This document shows, piece by piece, positions 39,251-52,373 of a stretch of DNA of 64,000 nt. A program made the position numbers and the translations under genes. This DNA is from Luzula sylvatica (lineage: Eukaryota > Streptophyta > Magnoliopsida > Poales > Juncaceae). The notes beneath the pieces were generated by a model, which was not told the DNA's origin, did no database searches, and saw only the letters and a program-made list of their open reading frames with translations. How positions within the stretch are numbered: the stretch's first letter is position 1; each line of letters opens with the position of its first letter. Location: NCBI GenBank assembly GCA_946800325.1, contig OX326957.1, positions 30,181,054 to 30,245,053 on the forward strand. Reading direction: 5' to 3'.

Positions 39251-42200
39251 TTTAACCAAAATTTACAAACACTAAGAAAGTTAGTTTTTCGATTCAAAAC
39301 AATCTGTTTATGCTTTAGGGAGTTCAAATAACGTATTTTTAGATCATTTGAATCGTATCTTTTACTACATAACATTTCACCAAAATTTACAAACACTAAG
39401 AAAGTTTGTTTTTCGATTCAAAACAATTTGTTTATGCTTTGGGGAGTTCGAATAACGTATTTTTAGATCATTTGAATCGTATCTTTTACTACATAACATT
39501 TCACCAAAATTTACAAACACTAAGAAAGTTTGTTTTTCGATTCAAAACAATCTGTTTATGCTTTAGGGAGTTCAAATAACTTATTTTTAGATCATTTGAA
39601 TCGTATCTTTTACTACATAACATTTCACCAAAATTTAGAAACACTAAGAAAGTTTGTTTTTCGATTCAAAACAATCTGTTTATGCTTTGGGGAGTTCAAA
39701 TAACGTATTTTTAGATCATTTGAATCGTATCTTTTACAACATAACATTTCACCAAAATTTACAAACACTAAGAAAGTTTGTTTTTCGATTCAAAACAATT
39801 TGTTTATGCTTTGGGGAGGTCAAATAACGTATTTTTAGATCATTTGAATCGTATCTTTTACTACATAACATTTCACCAAAATTTACAAACACTAAGAAAG
39901 TTTGTTTTTCGTTTCAAAACAATTTGTTTATGCTTTGGGGAGTCAAATAATGTAATTTTAGACCATTTGAATCGTATCTTTTACTACATAACATTTCACC
40001 AAATTTACAAACACTAAGAAAGTTTGTTTTTCGTTTCAAAACAATCTGTTTATGCTTTGGGGAGTTCAAATAACATATTTTTAGATCATTTGAATCGTAT
40101 CTTTTACTACATAACATTTGACCAAAATTTACAAACACTAAGAAAGTTTGTTTTTCGATTCAAAACAATCTGTTTATGCTTTAGGGAGTTAAAATAACGT
40201 ATTTTTAGATCATTTGAATCGTATCTTTTACTACATAACATTTCACCAAAATTTACAAACACTAAGAAAGTTAGTTTTTCGATTCAAAACAATCTGTTTA
40301 TGCTTTAGGGGGTTAAAATAACGTATTTTTAGATCATTTGAATCGTATCTTTTACTACATAACATTTCACCAAAATTTACAAACACTAAGAAAGTTTGTT
40401 TTTCGATTCAAAACAATCTGTTTATGCTTTGGGGAGTTCAAATAACGTATTTTTAGATCATTTGAATCGTATCTTTTACAAGATAACATTTCACCAAAAT
40501 TTACAAACACTAAGAAATGTTTTTTTTTCGATTCAAAATAATTTTGTTATGCTCTGGGGAGTTCAAATAACATATTTTTAGATCATTTGAATCGTATCTT
40601 TTACCACATAACATTTCATCAAATTTGACAAACACTAAGAAAGTTTGTTTTTCGATTGAAGACAATCTGTTTAAGCTTTGGGGAGTTCAAATAACGTATT
40701 TTTAGATCATTGGAATCGTATCTTTTACAACATAACATTTCACCGAGATTTACAAACACTAAGAAAGTATGTTTTTCGATTCAAAACAATTTGTTTATGC
40801 TTTGGGGAGTTCAAATAACGTATTTTTAGATCATTTGAATCGTATCTTTTACTACATAACATTTCACCAAAATTTACAAACACTAAGAAAGTATGTTTTT
40901 CGATTCAAAACAATTTGTTTATGCTTTGGGGAGTTGAAATAACGTATTTTTAGATCATTTGAATCGTATCTTTTACTACATAACATTTCACCAAAATTTA
41001 CAAACACTAAGAAAGTTTGTTTTTCGATTCAAAACAATTTGTTTATGCTTTGGGGAGTTCGAATAACGTATTTTTAGATCATTTGAATCGTATCTTTTAC
41101 TACATAACATTTCACCAAAATTTACAAACACTAAGAAAGTTTGTTTTTCGATTCAAAACAATCTGTTTATGCTTTAGGGAGTTCAAATAACGTATTTTTA
41201 GATCATTTGAATCGTATCTTTTACTACATAACATTTCACCAAAATTTACAAACACTAAGAAAGTTTGTTTTTCGATTCAAAACAATCTGTTTATGCTTTG
41301 GGGAGTTCAAATAACGTATTTTTAGATCATTTGAATCGTATCTTTTACAACATAACATTTCACCAAAATTTACAAACACTAAGAAAGTTTGTTTTTCGAT
41401 TCAAAACAATTTGATTATGCTTTGGGGAGGTCAAATAACGTATTTTTAGATCATTTGAATCGTATCTTTTACTACATAACATTTCACCAAAATTTACAAA
41501 CACTAAGAAAGTTTGTTTTTCGTTTCAAAACAATTTGTTTATGCTTTGGGGTGTCAAATAATGTAATTTTAGACCATTTGAATCGTATCTTTTACTACAT
41601 AACATTTCACCAAATTTACAAACACTAAGAAAGTTTGTTTTTCGATTCAAAACAATCTGTTTATGCTTTGGGGAGTTCAAATAACATATTTTTAGATCAT
41701 TTGAATCGTATCTTTTACTACATAACATTTCACCAAAATTTACAAACACTAAGAAAGTTTGTTTTTGGATTCAGAACAATTTGTTTATTCTTTGGGGAGC
41801 TCGAATAACGTAATTTTCGATCATTTGAATCGTATCTTTTACTACATAACATTTGACCAAAATTTACAAACACTAAGAAAGTTTGTTTTTCGATTCAAAA
41901 CAATCTGTTTATGCTTTGGGGAGTTCAAATAACGTATTTTTAGATCATTTGAATCGTATCATTTACTACATAACATTTCACCAAAATTTACAAACACTAA
42001 GAAAGTTTTTTTTTCGATTCAAAACAATCTGTTTATGCTTTGGGGAGTTCAAATAACGTATTTTTAGATCATTTGAATCGTATCTTTTACAAGATAACAT
42101 TTCACCAAAATTTACAAACACTAAGAAATGTTTGTTTTTCGATTCAAAATAATTTTGTTATGCTCTGGGGAGTTCAAATAACATATTTTTAGATCATTTG

Positions 42201-42354
42201 AATCGTATCTTTTACCACATAACATTTCATCAAATTTGACAAACACTAAGAAAGTTTGTTTTTCGATTGAAGACAATCTGTTTAAGCTTTGGGGAGTTCA
42301 AATAACGTATTTTTAGATCATTTGAATCGTATCTTTTACTACATAACATTTCAA
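39251..42354 (+). repeat. Satellite monomers, related to 57.1-60.8 kb
   Basis: About 25 monomers. The block around 41389-41930 matches 60226-60770 at offset 18837, including the unusual TTTTTGGATTCAGAAC (41761 and 60598) and GGGGAGCTCGAAT. A local group with GCTTTAGGGAGTTAAAATAACG and TTAGTTTTTCG is repeated near 40160 and 40290. CTTTTACAAGATAAC occurs near 40472 and 42083, and AAGAAATG at 40512 and 42123 (1611 bp, 13 monomers). No other content. Confidence 0.8.
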
Positions 42355-44081
42355 CAAATCTTACAAACACTAAGAAAGTTTGTGTTTCGATTCAAAACAA
42401 TATGTTTATGTTTTGGGGAGTTCAAATAACGTATTTTTAGATCATTTGAATCGTATCTTTTACTACATAACATTTCACCAAAATTTACAAACACTAAGAT
42501 AGATTGTTTTTCGATCCAAACCTATTTGTTTATGCTTTGGGGAGTTCAAATAACGTAATTTTGGACCAATTGAATCGTATCTTTTACTACACAACATTTC
42601 ACCACAATTTACAAACACTAAGAAAGTTTGTTTTTCGATTCAAAACAATTTGTTTATGCTTTGGGGAGTTCAAATAACGTAATTTTGGACCATTTGAATC
42701 GTATCTTTTACTACACAACATTTCACCACAATTTACAAACACTAAGAAAGTTTGTTTTTCTATTCAAAACAATCTATTTATGCTTTGGGGAGTTCAAATA
42801 ACGCATTTTTATATCATTTGAATCGTATCTTTTACTACATAACATTTCACCAAAAATTACAAACACTAAGAAAGTTTGTTTTTCGATTCAAAACAATTTG
42901 TTTATGCTTTGGGGAGTTCAAATAACGTATTTTTAGATCATTTCAATCGTATCTTTTACTACATAACATTTCACCAAAATTTAGAAACACTAAGAAAGTT
43001 TGTTTTTCGATTCAAAACAATTTGTTTTTGCTTTGGGGAGTTCAAATAACTTATTTTTTGATCATTTGAATCGTATCATTTACTACATAACATTTCACCA
43101 AAATTTACAAACACTAAGAAAGTTTGTTTTTCGATTCAAAACAATCTGTTTATGCTTTGGGGAGTTCAAATAACGTATTTTTAGATCATTTGAATCGTAT
43201 CATTTACTACATAACATTTCACCAAAATTTACAAACACTAAGAAAGTTTTTTTTTCGATTCAAAACGATCTGTTTATGCTGTGGGGAGTTCAAATAACGT
43301 ATTTTTAGATCATTTGAATCGTATCTTTTACAACATAACATTTCACCAAAATTTACAAACACTAAGAAATGTTTGTTTTTCGATTCAAAATAATTTTGTT
43401 ATGCTTTGGGGAGTTCAAATAACATATTTTTAGATCATTTGAATCGTATCTTTTACCACATAACATTTCATCAAATTTGACAAACACTAAGAAAGTTTGT
43501 TTTTCGATTGAAGACAATCTGTTTAAGCTTTGGGGAGTTCAAATAACGTATTTTTAGATCATTTGAATCGTATCTTTTACTACATAACATTTGACCAAAA
43601 CTTACAAACACTAAGAAAGTTTGTTTTTCGATTCAAAACAATATGTTTATGTTTTGGGTAGTTCAAATAACGTATTTTTAGATCATTTGAATCGTATCTT
43701 TTACTACATAACATTTCACCAAAATTTACAAACACTAAGATAGATTGTTTTTCGATCCAAACCAATTTGTTTATGCTTTGGGGAGTTCTAAGAACATATT
43801 TTAAGATCATTTGAATCGTATCTTTTACTACATAACTTTTCACCAAAATTTACAATCACTAAGAATGTTTGTTTTTCGTTTCAAAACAATCTGTTTATTC
43901 TTTGTGGAGTTCAAATAACTTAATTTTAGACCATTCGAATCGTATCTTTTACTACATAACATTTAACCAAAATTTACAAACAGTAAGAAAGTTTGTTTTT
44001 TGATTCGTAACAATATGTTTGTGATTTGGGGAGTTCAAATAACGTAATTTTAGACTATTTGAATCGTATCTTTTACTACAT
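42355..44081 (+). repeat. 18-monomer higher-order repeat, divergent leading copy
   Basis: Follows the next unit at offset 2109 (17 monomers) from about 42355 to 43720: TGTGTTTCGA at 42381 and 44490, AAGAAATG at 43364 and 45473. It then follows at offset 1985 (16 monomers) from about 43855. The change of offset comes from one extra ACTAAGATAG / GATCCAAACC monomer at about 43735. It carries its own substitutions, such as GGACCAATTG near 42565 and TTCGTAACAATATG near 44004. Confidence 0.83.
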
Positions 44082-46314
44082 AACATTTCACCAAAATTTA
44101 CAAACACTAAGAAAGTTTGTTTTTCGATTCAAAACAATTTGGTTACGCTACGGGGAGTTCAAATAACGTATTTTTAGATCATTTGATACATATCTTTTAC
44201 TACATAACATTTCACCAAAATTTACAAACACTAAGAAAGTTTGTTTTTTGACTCAAAACAATTTGTTTATGCTTTGGGGAGTTCAAATAACGTAATTTTA
44301 GACCATTTGAATCGTATCTTTTACTACACAACATTTCACCAAAATTTACAAACACTAAGAAAGTTTGTGTTTCGATTCAAAACAATATGTTTATGTTTTG
44401 GGGAGTTCAAATAACGTATTTTTAGATCATTTGAATCGTATCTTTTACTACATAACATTTCAACAAAACTTACAAACACTAAGAAAGTTTGTGTTTCGAT
44501 TCAAAACAATATGTTTATGTTTTGGGGAGTTCAAATAACGTATTTTTAGATCATTTGAATCGTATCTTTTACTACATAAAATTTCACCAAAATTTACAAA
44601 CACTAAGATAGATTGTTTTTCGATCCAAACCTATTTGTTTATGCTTTGGGGAGTTCAAATAACGTAATTTTGGACCATTTGAATCGTATCTTTTACTACA
44701 CAACATTTCACCACAATTTACAAACACTAAGAAAGTTTGTTTTTCGATTCAAAACAATTTGTTTATGCTTTGGGGAGTTCAAATAACGTTATTTTGGACC
44801 ATTTGAATCGTATCTTTTACTACACAACATTTCACCACAATTTACAAACACTAAGAAAGTTTGTTTTTCTATTCAAAACAATCTATTTATGCTTTGGGGA
44901 GTTCAAATAACGCATTTTTAGATCATTTGAATCGTATCTTTTACTACATAACATTTCACCAAAAATTACAAACACTAAGAAAGTTTGTTTTTCGATTCAA
45001 AACAATTTGTTTATGCTTTGGGGAGTTCAAATAACGTATTTTTAGATCATTTGAATCGTATCTTTTACTACATAACATTTCACCAAAATTTACAAACACT
45101 AAGAAAGTTTGTTTTTCGATTCAAAACAATTTGTTTTTGCATTGGGGAGTTCAAATAACTTATTTTTTGATCATTTGAATCGTATCATTTACTACATAAC
45201 ATTTCACCAAAATTTACAAACACTAAGAAAGTTTGTTTTTCGATTCAAAACAATCTGTTTATGCTTTGGGGAGTTCAAATAACGTATTTTTAGATCATTT
45301 GAATCGTATCATTTACTACATAACATTTCACCAAAATTTACAAACACTAAGAAAGTTTTTTTTTCGATTCAAAACAATCTGTTTATGCTGTGGGGAGTTC
45401 AAATAACGTATTTTTAGATCATTTGAATCGTATCTTTTACAACATAACATTTCACCAAAATTTACAAACACTAAGAAATGTTTGTTTTTCGATTCAAAAT
45501 AATTTTGTTATGCTTTGGGGAGTTCAAATAACATATTTTTAGATCATTTGAATCGTATCTTTTACCACATAACATTTCATCAAATTTGACAAACACTAAG
45601 AAAGTTTGTTTTTCGATTGAAGACAATCTGTTTAAGCTTTGGGGAGTTCAAATAACGTATTTTTAGATCATTTGAATCGTATCTTTTACTACATAACATT
45701 TCAACAAAACTTACAAACACTAAGAAAGTTTGTTTTTCGATTCAAAACAATATGTTTATGTTTTGGGGAGTTCAAATAACGTATTTTTAGATCATTTGAA
45801 TCGTATCTTTTACTACATAACATTTCACCAAAATTTACAATCACTAAGAAAGTTTGTTTTTCGTTTCAAAACAATCTGTTTATTCTTTGGGGAGTTCAAA
45901 TAACTTAATTTTAGACCATTCGAATCGTATCTTTTACTACATAACATTTAACCAAAATTTACAAACAGTAAGAAAGTTTGTTTTTTGATTCAAAACAATA
46001 TGTTTGTGCTTTGGGGAGTTGAAATAACGTAATTTTAGACCATTTGAATCGTATCTTTTACTACATAACATTTCACCAAAATTTACAAACACTAAGAAAG
46101 TTTGTTTTTCGATTCAAAACAATTTGGTTATGCTACGGGGAGTTCAAATAACGTATTTTTAGATCATTTGATACATATCTTTTACTACATAACATTTCAC
46201 CAAAATTTACAAACACTAAGAAAGTTTGTTTTTTGACTCAAAACAATTTGTTTATGCTTTGGGGAGTTGAAATAACGTAATTTTAGACCATTTGAATCGT
46301 ATCTTTTACTACAC
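44082..46314 (+). repeat. 18-monomer higher-order repeat, unit 1 (2233 bp)
   Basis: Full unit, repeated at 46315-48547 at a constant offset of 2233: GGTTACG at 44141 and 46374, CCTATTTG at 44630 and 46863, GATTGAAGAC at about 45618 and 47851. Ordered markers: TTTGGTTACGCTACGG, TTTTTTGACTC, two TGTGTTTCG monomers, ACTAAGATAGATTG with AACCTATTTG, two GGACC monomers, TTTTTCTATTC, TTTTTGCATTGG, GCTGTGGGG, AAGAAATG, GTTTAAGC, GTTTATGTTTTGG, CAATCACTAAG, TTTTTTGATTC, TTTGGTTATGCTACGG. One monomer is 125 bp long, which probably explains the single base above 18 x 124. Confidence 0.92.
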
Positions 46315-48547
46315 AACATTTCACCAAAATTTACAAACACTAAGAAAGTTTGTTTTTCGATTCAAAACAATTTGGTTACGCTACGGGGAGTTCAAATAAC
46401 GTATTTTTACATCATTTGATACATATCTTTTACTACATAACATTTCACCAAAATTTACAAACACTAAGAAAGTTTGTTTTTTGACTCAAAACAATTTGTT
46501 TATGCTTTGGGGAGTTCAAATAACGTAATTTTAGACCATTTGAATCGTATCTTTTACTACACAACATTTCACCAAAATTTACAAACACTAAGAAAGTTTG
46601 TGTTTCGATTCAAAACAATATGTTTATGTTTTGGGGAGTTCAAATAACGTATTTTTAGATCATTTGAATCGTATCTTTTACTACATAACATTTCAACAAA
46701 ACTTACAAACACTAAGAAAGTTTGTGTTTCGATTCAAAACAATATGTTTATGTTTTGGGGAGTTCAAATAATGTATTTTTAGATCATTTGAATCGTATCT
46801 TTTACTACATAAAATTTCACCAAAATTTACAAACACTAAGATAGATTGTTTTTCGATCCAAACCTATTTGTTTATGCTTTGGGGAGTTCAAATAACGTAA
46901 TTTTGGACCATTTGAATCGTATCTTTTACTACACAACATTTCACCACAATTTACAAACACTAAGAAAGTTTGTTTTTCGATTCAAAACAATTTGTTTATG
47001 CTTTGGGGAGTTCAAATAACGTTATTTTGGACCATTTGAATCGTATCTTTTACTACACAACATTTCACCACAATTTACAAACACTAAGAAAGTTTGTTTT
47101 TCTATTCAAAACAATCTATTTATGCTTTGGGGAGTTCAAATAACGCATTTTTAGATCATTTGAATCATATCTTTTACTACATAACATTTCACCAAAAATT
47201 ACAAACACTAAGAAAGTTTGTTTTTCGATTCAAAACAATTTGTTTATGCTTTGGGGAGTTCAAATAACGTATTTTTAGATCATTTGAATCGTATCTTTTA
47301 CTACATAACATTTCACCAAAATTTACAAACACTAAGAAAGTTTGTTTTTCGATTCAAAACAATTTGTTTTTGCATTGGGGAGTTCAAATAACTTATTTTT
47401 TGATCATTTGAATCGTATCATTTACTACATAACATTTCACCAAAATTTACAAACACTAAGAAAGTTTGTTTTTCGATTCAAAACAATCTGTTTATGCTTT
47501 GGGGAGTTCAAATAACGTATTTTTAGATCATTTGAATCGTATCATTTACTACATAACATTTCACCAAAATTTACAAACACTAAGAAAGTTTTTTTTTCGA
47601 TTCAAAACAATCTGTTTATGCTGTGGGGAGTTCAAATAACGTATTTTTAGATCATTTGAATCGTATCTTTTACAACATAACATTTCACCAAAATTTACAA
47701 ACACTAAGAAATGTTTGTTTTTCGATTCAAAATAATTTTGTTATGCTTTGGGGAGTTCAAATAACATATTTTTAGATCATTTGAATCGTATCTTTTACCA
47801 CATAACATTTCATCAAATTTGACAAACACTAAGAAAGTTTGTTTTTCGATTGAAGACAATCTGTTTAAGCTTTGGGGAGTTCAAATAACGTATTTTTAGA
47901 TCATTTGAATTGTATCTTTTACTACATAACATTTCAACAAAACTTACAAACACTAAGAAAGTTTGTTTTTCGATTCAAAACAATATGTTTATGTTTTGGG
48001 GAGTTCAAATAACGTATTTTTAGATCATTTGAATCGTATCTTTTACTACATAACATTTCACCAAAATTTACAATCACTAAGAAAGTTTGTTTTTCGTTTC
48101 AAAACAATCTGTTTATTCTTTGGGGAGTTCAAATAACTTAATTTTAGACCATTCGAATCGTATCTTTTACTACATAACATTTAACCAAAATTTACAAACA
48201 GTAAGAAAGTTTGTTTTTTGATTCAAAACAATATGTTTGTGCTTTGGGGAGTTGAAATAACGTAATTTTAGACCATTTGAATCGTATCTTTTACTACATA
48301 ACATTTCACCAAAATTTACAAACACTAAGAAAGTTTGTTTTTCGATTCAAAACAATTTGGTTATGCTACGGGGAGTTCAAATAACGTATTTTTAGATCAT
48401 TTGATACATATCTTTTACTACATAACATTTCACCAAAATTTACAAACACTAAGAAAGTTTGTTTTTTGACTCAAAACAATTTGTTTATGCTTTGGGGAGT
48501 TGAAATAACGTAATTTTAGACCATTTGAATCGTATCTTTTACTACAC
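46315..48547 (+). repeat. 18-monomer higher-order repeat, unit 2 (2233 bp)
   Basis: Second full unit. Differences from unit 1 that I noticed: TTTTACATCATTTG near 46404, AATAATGTATTTT near 46770, GAATCATATC near 47163 and GAATTGTATC near 47908. Three of these four are CpG losses or fit CpG decay. After 48547 the array switches to the AGTAGG / TTTTTTATG group, so the tandem ends here. Confidence 0.92.
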
Positions 48548-50165
48548 AACATTTCACCAAAATTTACAAACACTAAGAAAGTAGGTTTTTCGATTCAAAA
48601 TAATTTTTTTATGCTTTGGGCAGTTCAAACAACATATTTTTAGATCATTTGAATCGTATCTTTTACCACATAACATTTCACCAAATTTGACAAGCACTAA
48701 GAAAGTTTGTTTCTCGATTCAAGACAATATGTCTATGCTTTGGGGAGTTCAAATAACGTATTTTTAGATAATTTGAATCGTATCTTTTACTACATAACAA
48801 TTCACCAAAACTTACAAACACTAAGAAAGTTTGTTTTTCTATTCAAAACAATCTATTTATGCTTTGGGGAGTTCAAATAACGCATTTTTAGATCATTTGA
48901 ATCGTATCTTTTACTACATAACATTTCACCAAAATTTACAAACACTAAGAAAGTATGTTTTTCGATTCAAAACAATTTGTTTATGCTTTGGGGAGTTCAA
49001 ATAACGTATTTTTAGATCATTTGAATTGTATCTTTTACTACACAACATTTCAACACAATTTACAAACACTAAGAAAGTTTGTTTTTCTATTCAAAACAAT
49101 CTATTTATGCTTTGGGGAGTTCAAATAACGCATTTTTATATCATTTGAATCGTATCTTTTACTACATAACATTTCACCAAAAATTACAAACACTAAGAAA
49201 GTTTGTTTTTCGATTCAAAACAATTTGTTTATGCTTTGGGGAGTTCAAATAACGTATTTTTAGATCATTTGAACAGTATCTTTTACTACATAACATTTCA
49301 CCAAAATTTACAAACACTAAGAAAGTTTGTTTTTCGATTCAAAACAATTTGTTTTTGCTTTGGGGAGTTCAAATAACTTATTTTTTAATCATTTGAATCG
49401 TATCATTTACTACATAACATTTCACCGAAATTTACAAACACTAAGAAAGTTTGTTTTTCGATTCAAAACAATCTGTTTATGCTTTGGGGAGTTCAAATAA
49501 CGTATTTTTAGATCATTTGAATCGTATCATTTACTACATAACATTTCACCAAAATTTACAAACACTAAGAAAGTTTTTTTTTCGATTCAAAACAATCTGT
49601 TTATGCTGTGGGGAGTTCAAATAACGTATTTTTAGATCATTTGAATCGTATCTTTTACTACATAACATTTCACCAAAATTTACAAACACTAAGAAAGTAT
49701 GTTTTTCGATTCAAAACAATTTGTTTATGCTTTGGGGAGTTCAAATAACGTATTTTTAGATCATTTGAATCATATCTTTTACTACATAATATTTCACCAA
49801 AATTTACAAACACTAAGAAATTTTGTTTTTCGATTCAAAACAATTTGTTTATGCTTTGGGGAGTTCAAATAACGTATTTTTAGATCATTTGAATCGTATC
49901 AGTTACTACATAACATTTCACCAAAATTTACAAACACTAAGAAAGTTTGTTTTTCGATTCAAAACAATCTGTTTATGCTTTGGGGAGTTCAAATAACGTA
50001 TTTTTAGATCATTTTAATCGTATCTTTTACTATATAACATTTGACCAAAATTTACAAACACTAAGAAAGTTTGTTTTTCGATTCAAAACAATCTGGTTAT
50101 GCTTTGGGGAGTTCAAATAACGTATTTTTAGATCATTCGAATCGTATCTTTTACTACATAACATT
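48442..50165 (+). repeat. 16-monomer higher-order repeat, unit 1
   Basis: Repeats at 50424-52146 at offset about 1981-1982: AAGTAGGTTTTTCG with GTAGG at 48581 and 50563, ATCAGTTAC with AGTTAC at 49901 and 51882. Its left end overlaps the end of the 18-monomer repeat by about one monomer (TTTTTTGACTC with GGGGAGTTGAAAT), so that monomer is shared between the two kinds of unit. Confidence 0.87.
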
Positions 50166-50423
50166 TCACCAAAATTGACAAACACTAAGAAAGTTTGTTT
50201 TTCGATTCAAAACAATTTGTTTATGCTTTGGGGAGTTCAAATAACGTATTTTTAGATCATTTGAATCGTATCTTTTACTACATAACATTTCACCAAAATT
50301 TACAAACACTAAGAAAGTTTGTTTTTCATTTCAAAACAATTTGTTTAAGCTTTGGGGAGTCAAATAATGTAATTTTAGACCATTTGGATTGTATATTTTA
50401 CTACATAACATTTCACCAAATTT
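50166..50423 (+). repeat. Linking satellite monomers between 16-mer units
   Basis: About two monomers, starting with CAAAATTGACAAAC and then a CATTTCAAAACAATTTG monomer with the short GGGGAGTCAAATAATG centre and GGATTGTATATTTTAC. The same pair appears at about 52520-52770 and at about 34550-34800. Confidence 0.8.
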
Positions 50424-52146
50424 ACAAACACTAAGAAAGTTTGTTTTTTGACTCAAAACAATTTGTTTATGCTTTGGGGAGTTGAAATAACGTAATTTTA
50501 GACCATTTGAATCGTATCTTTTACTACACAACATTTCACCAAAATTTACAAACACTAAGAAAGTAGGTTTTTCGATTCAAAATAATTTTTTTATGCTTTG
50601 GGGAGTTCAAACAACATATTTTTAGATCATTTGAATCGTATCTTTTACCACATAACATTTCACCAAATTTGACAAGCACTAAGAAAGTTTGTTTCTCGAT
50701 TCAAGACAATATGTCTATGCTTTGGGGAGTTCAAATAACGTATTTTTAGATAATTTGAATCGTATCTTTTACTACATAACAATTCACCAAAACTTACAAA
50801 CACTAAGAAAGTTTGTTTTTCTATTCAAAACAATCTATTTATGCTTTGGGGAGTTGAAATAACGCATTTTTAGATCATTTGAATCGTATCTTTTATACAT
50901 AACATTTCACCAAAATTTACAAACACTAAGAAAGTATGTTTTTCGATTCAAAACAATTTGTTTATACTTTGGGGAGTTCAAATAACGTATTTTTAGATCA
51001 TTTGAATCGTATCTTTTACTACACAACATTTCACCACAATTTACAAACACTAAGAAAGTTTGTTTTTCTATTCAAAACAATCTATTTATGCTTTGGGGAG
51101 TTCAAATAACGCATTTTTAGATCATTTGAATCGTATCTTTTACTACATAACATTTCACCAAAAATTACAAACACTAAGAAAGTTTGTTTTTCGTTTCAAA
51201 ACAATTTGTTTATGCTTTGGGGAGTTCAAATAACGTATTTTTAGATCATTTGAACCGTATCTTTTACTACATAACATTTCACCAAAATTTACAAACACTA
51301 AGAAAGTTTGTTTTTCGATTCAAAACAATTTGTTTTTGCTTTGGGGAGTTCAAATAACTTATTTTTTGATCATTTGAATCGTATCATTTACTACATAACA
51401 TTTCACCAAAATTTACAAACACTAAGAAAGTTTGTTTTTCGATTCAAAACAATCTGTTTATGCTTTGGGGAGTTCAAATAACGTATTTTTAGATCATTTG
51501 AATCGTATCATTTACTACATAACATTTCACCAAAATTTACAAACACTAAGAAAGTTTTTTTTTCGATTCAAAACAATCTGTTTATGCTGTGGGGAGTTCA
51601 AATAACGTATTTTTAGATCATTTGAATCGTATCTTTTACTACATAACATTTCACCAAAATTTACAAACACTAAGAAAGTATGTTTTTCGATTCAAAACAA
51701 TTTGTTTATGCTTTGGGGAGTTCAAATAACGTATTTTTAGATCATTTGAATCGTATCTTTTACTACATAATATTTCACCAAAATTTACAAACACTAAGAA
51801 AGTTTGTTTTTCGATTCAAAACAATTTGTTTATGCTTTGGGGAGTTCAAATAACGTATTTTTAGATCATTTGAATCGTATCAGTTACTACATAACATTTC
51901 ACCAAAATTTACAAACACTAAGAAAGTTTGTTTTTCGATTCAAAACAATCTGTTTATGCTTTGGGGAGTTCAAATAACATATTTTTAGATCATTTTAATC
52001 GTATCTTTTACTATATAACATTTGACCAAAATTTACAAACACTAAGAAAGTTTGTTTTTCGATTCAAAACAATCTGGTTATGCTTTGGGGAGTTCAAATA
52101 ACGTATTTTTAGATCATTCGAATCGTATCTTTTACTACATAACATT
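50424..52146 (+). repeat. 16-monomer higher-order repeat, unit 2
   Basis: Partner of 48442-50165. Contains a one-base-short TTTTATACATAAC near 50895 and GGGGAGTTGAAATAACGC near 50850. Just past its end, three extra monomers (372 bp, about 52153-52524) separate it from the ATTGACAAAC pair, so the offset for sequence after that point rises to 2353. Confidence 0.87.
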
Positions 52147-52373
52147 TCACCAAAATTTACAAACACTACGAAAGTTTGTTTTTCGATTCAAAACAATCTG
52201 TTTATGCTTTGGGGAGTTCAAATAACGTATTTTTAGATCATTTGAATCATATCTTTTACAACATAACATTTCACCAAAATTTACAAACACTAAGAAAGTT
52301 TGTTTTTCGATTCAAAACAATTTGTTTATGCTTTGGGGAGTTCAAATAACGTAATTTTGGACCATTTGAATCG
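52147..52373 (+). repeat. Satellite monomers before the long-range copy
   Basis: Just under two monomers, with CACTACGAAAG, GAATCATATC and a GTAATTTTGGACC centre. These resemble 52906-53030 and 34934-35120, so this is probably a local reinsertion of that group. Confidence 0.7.
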
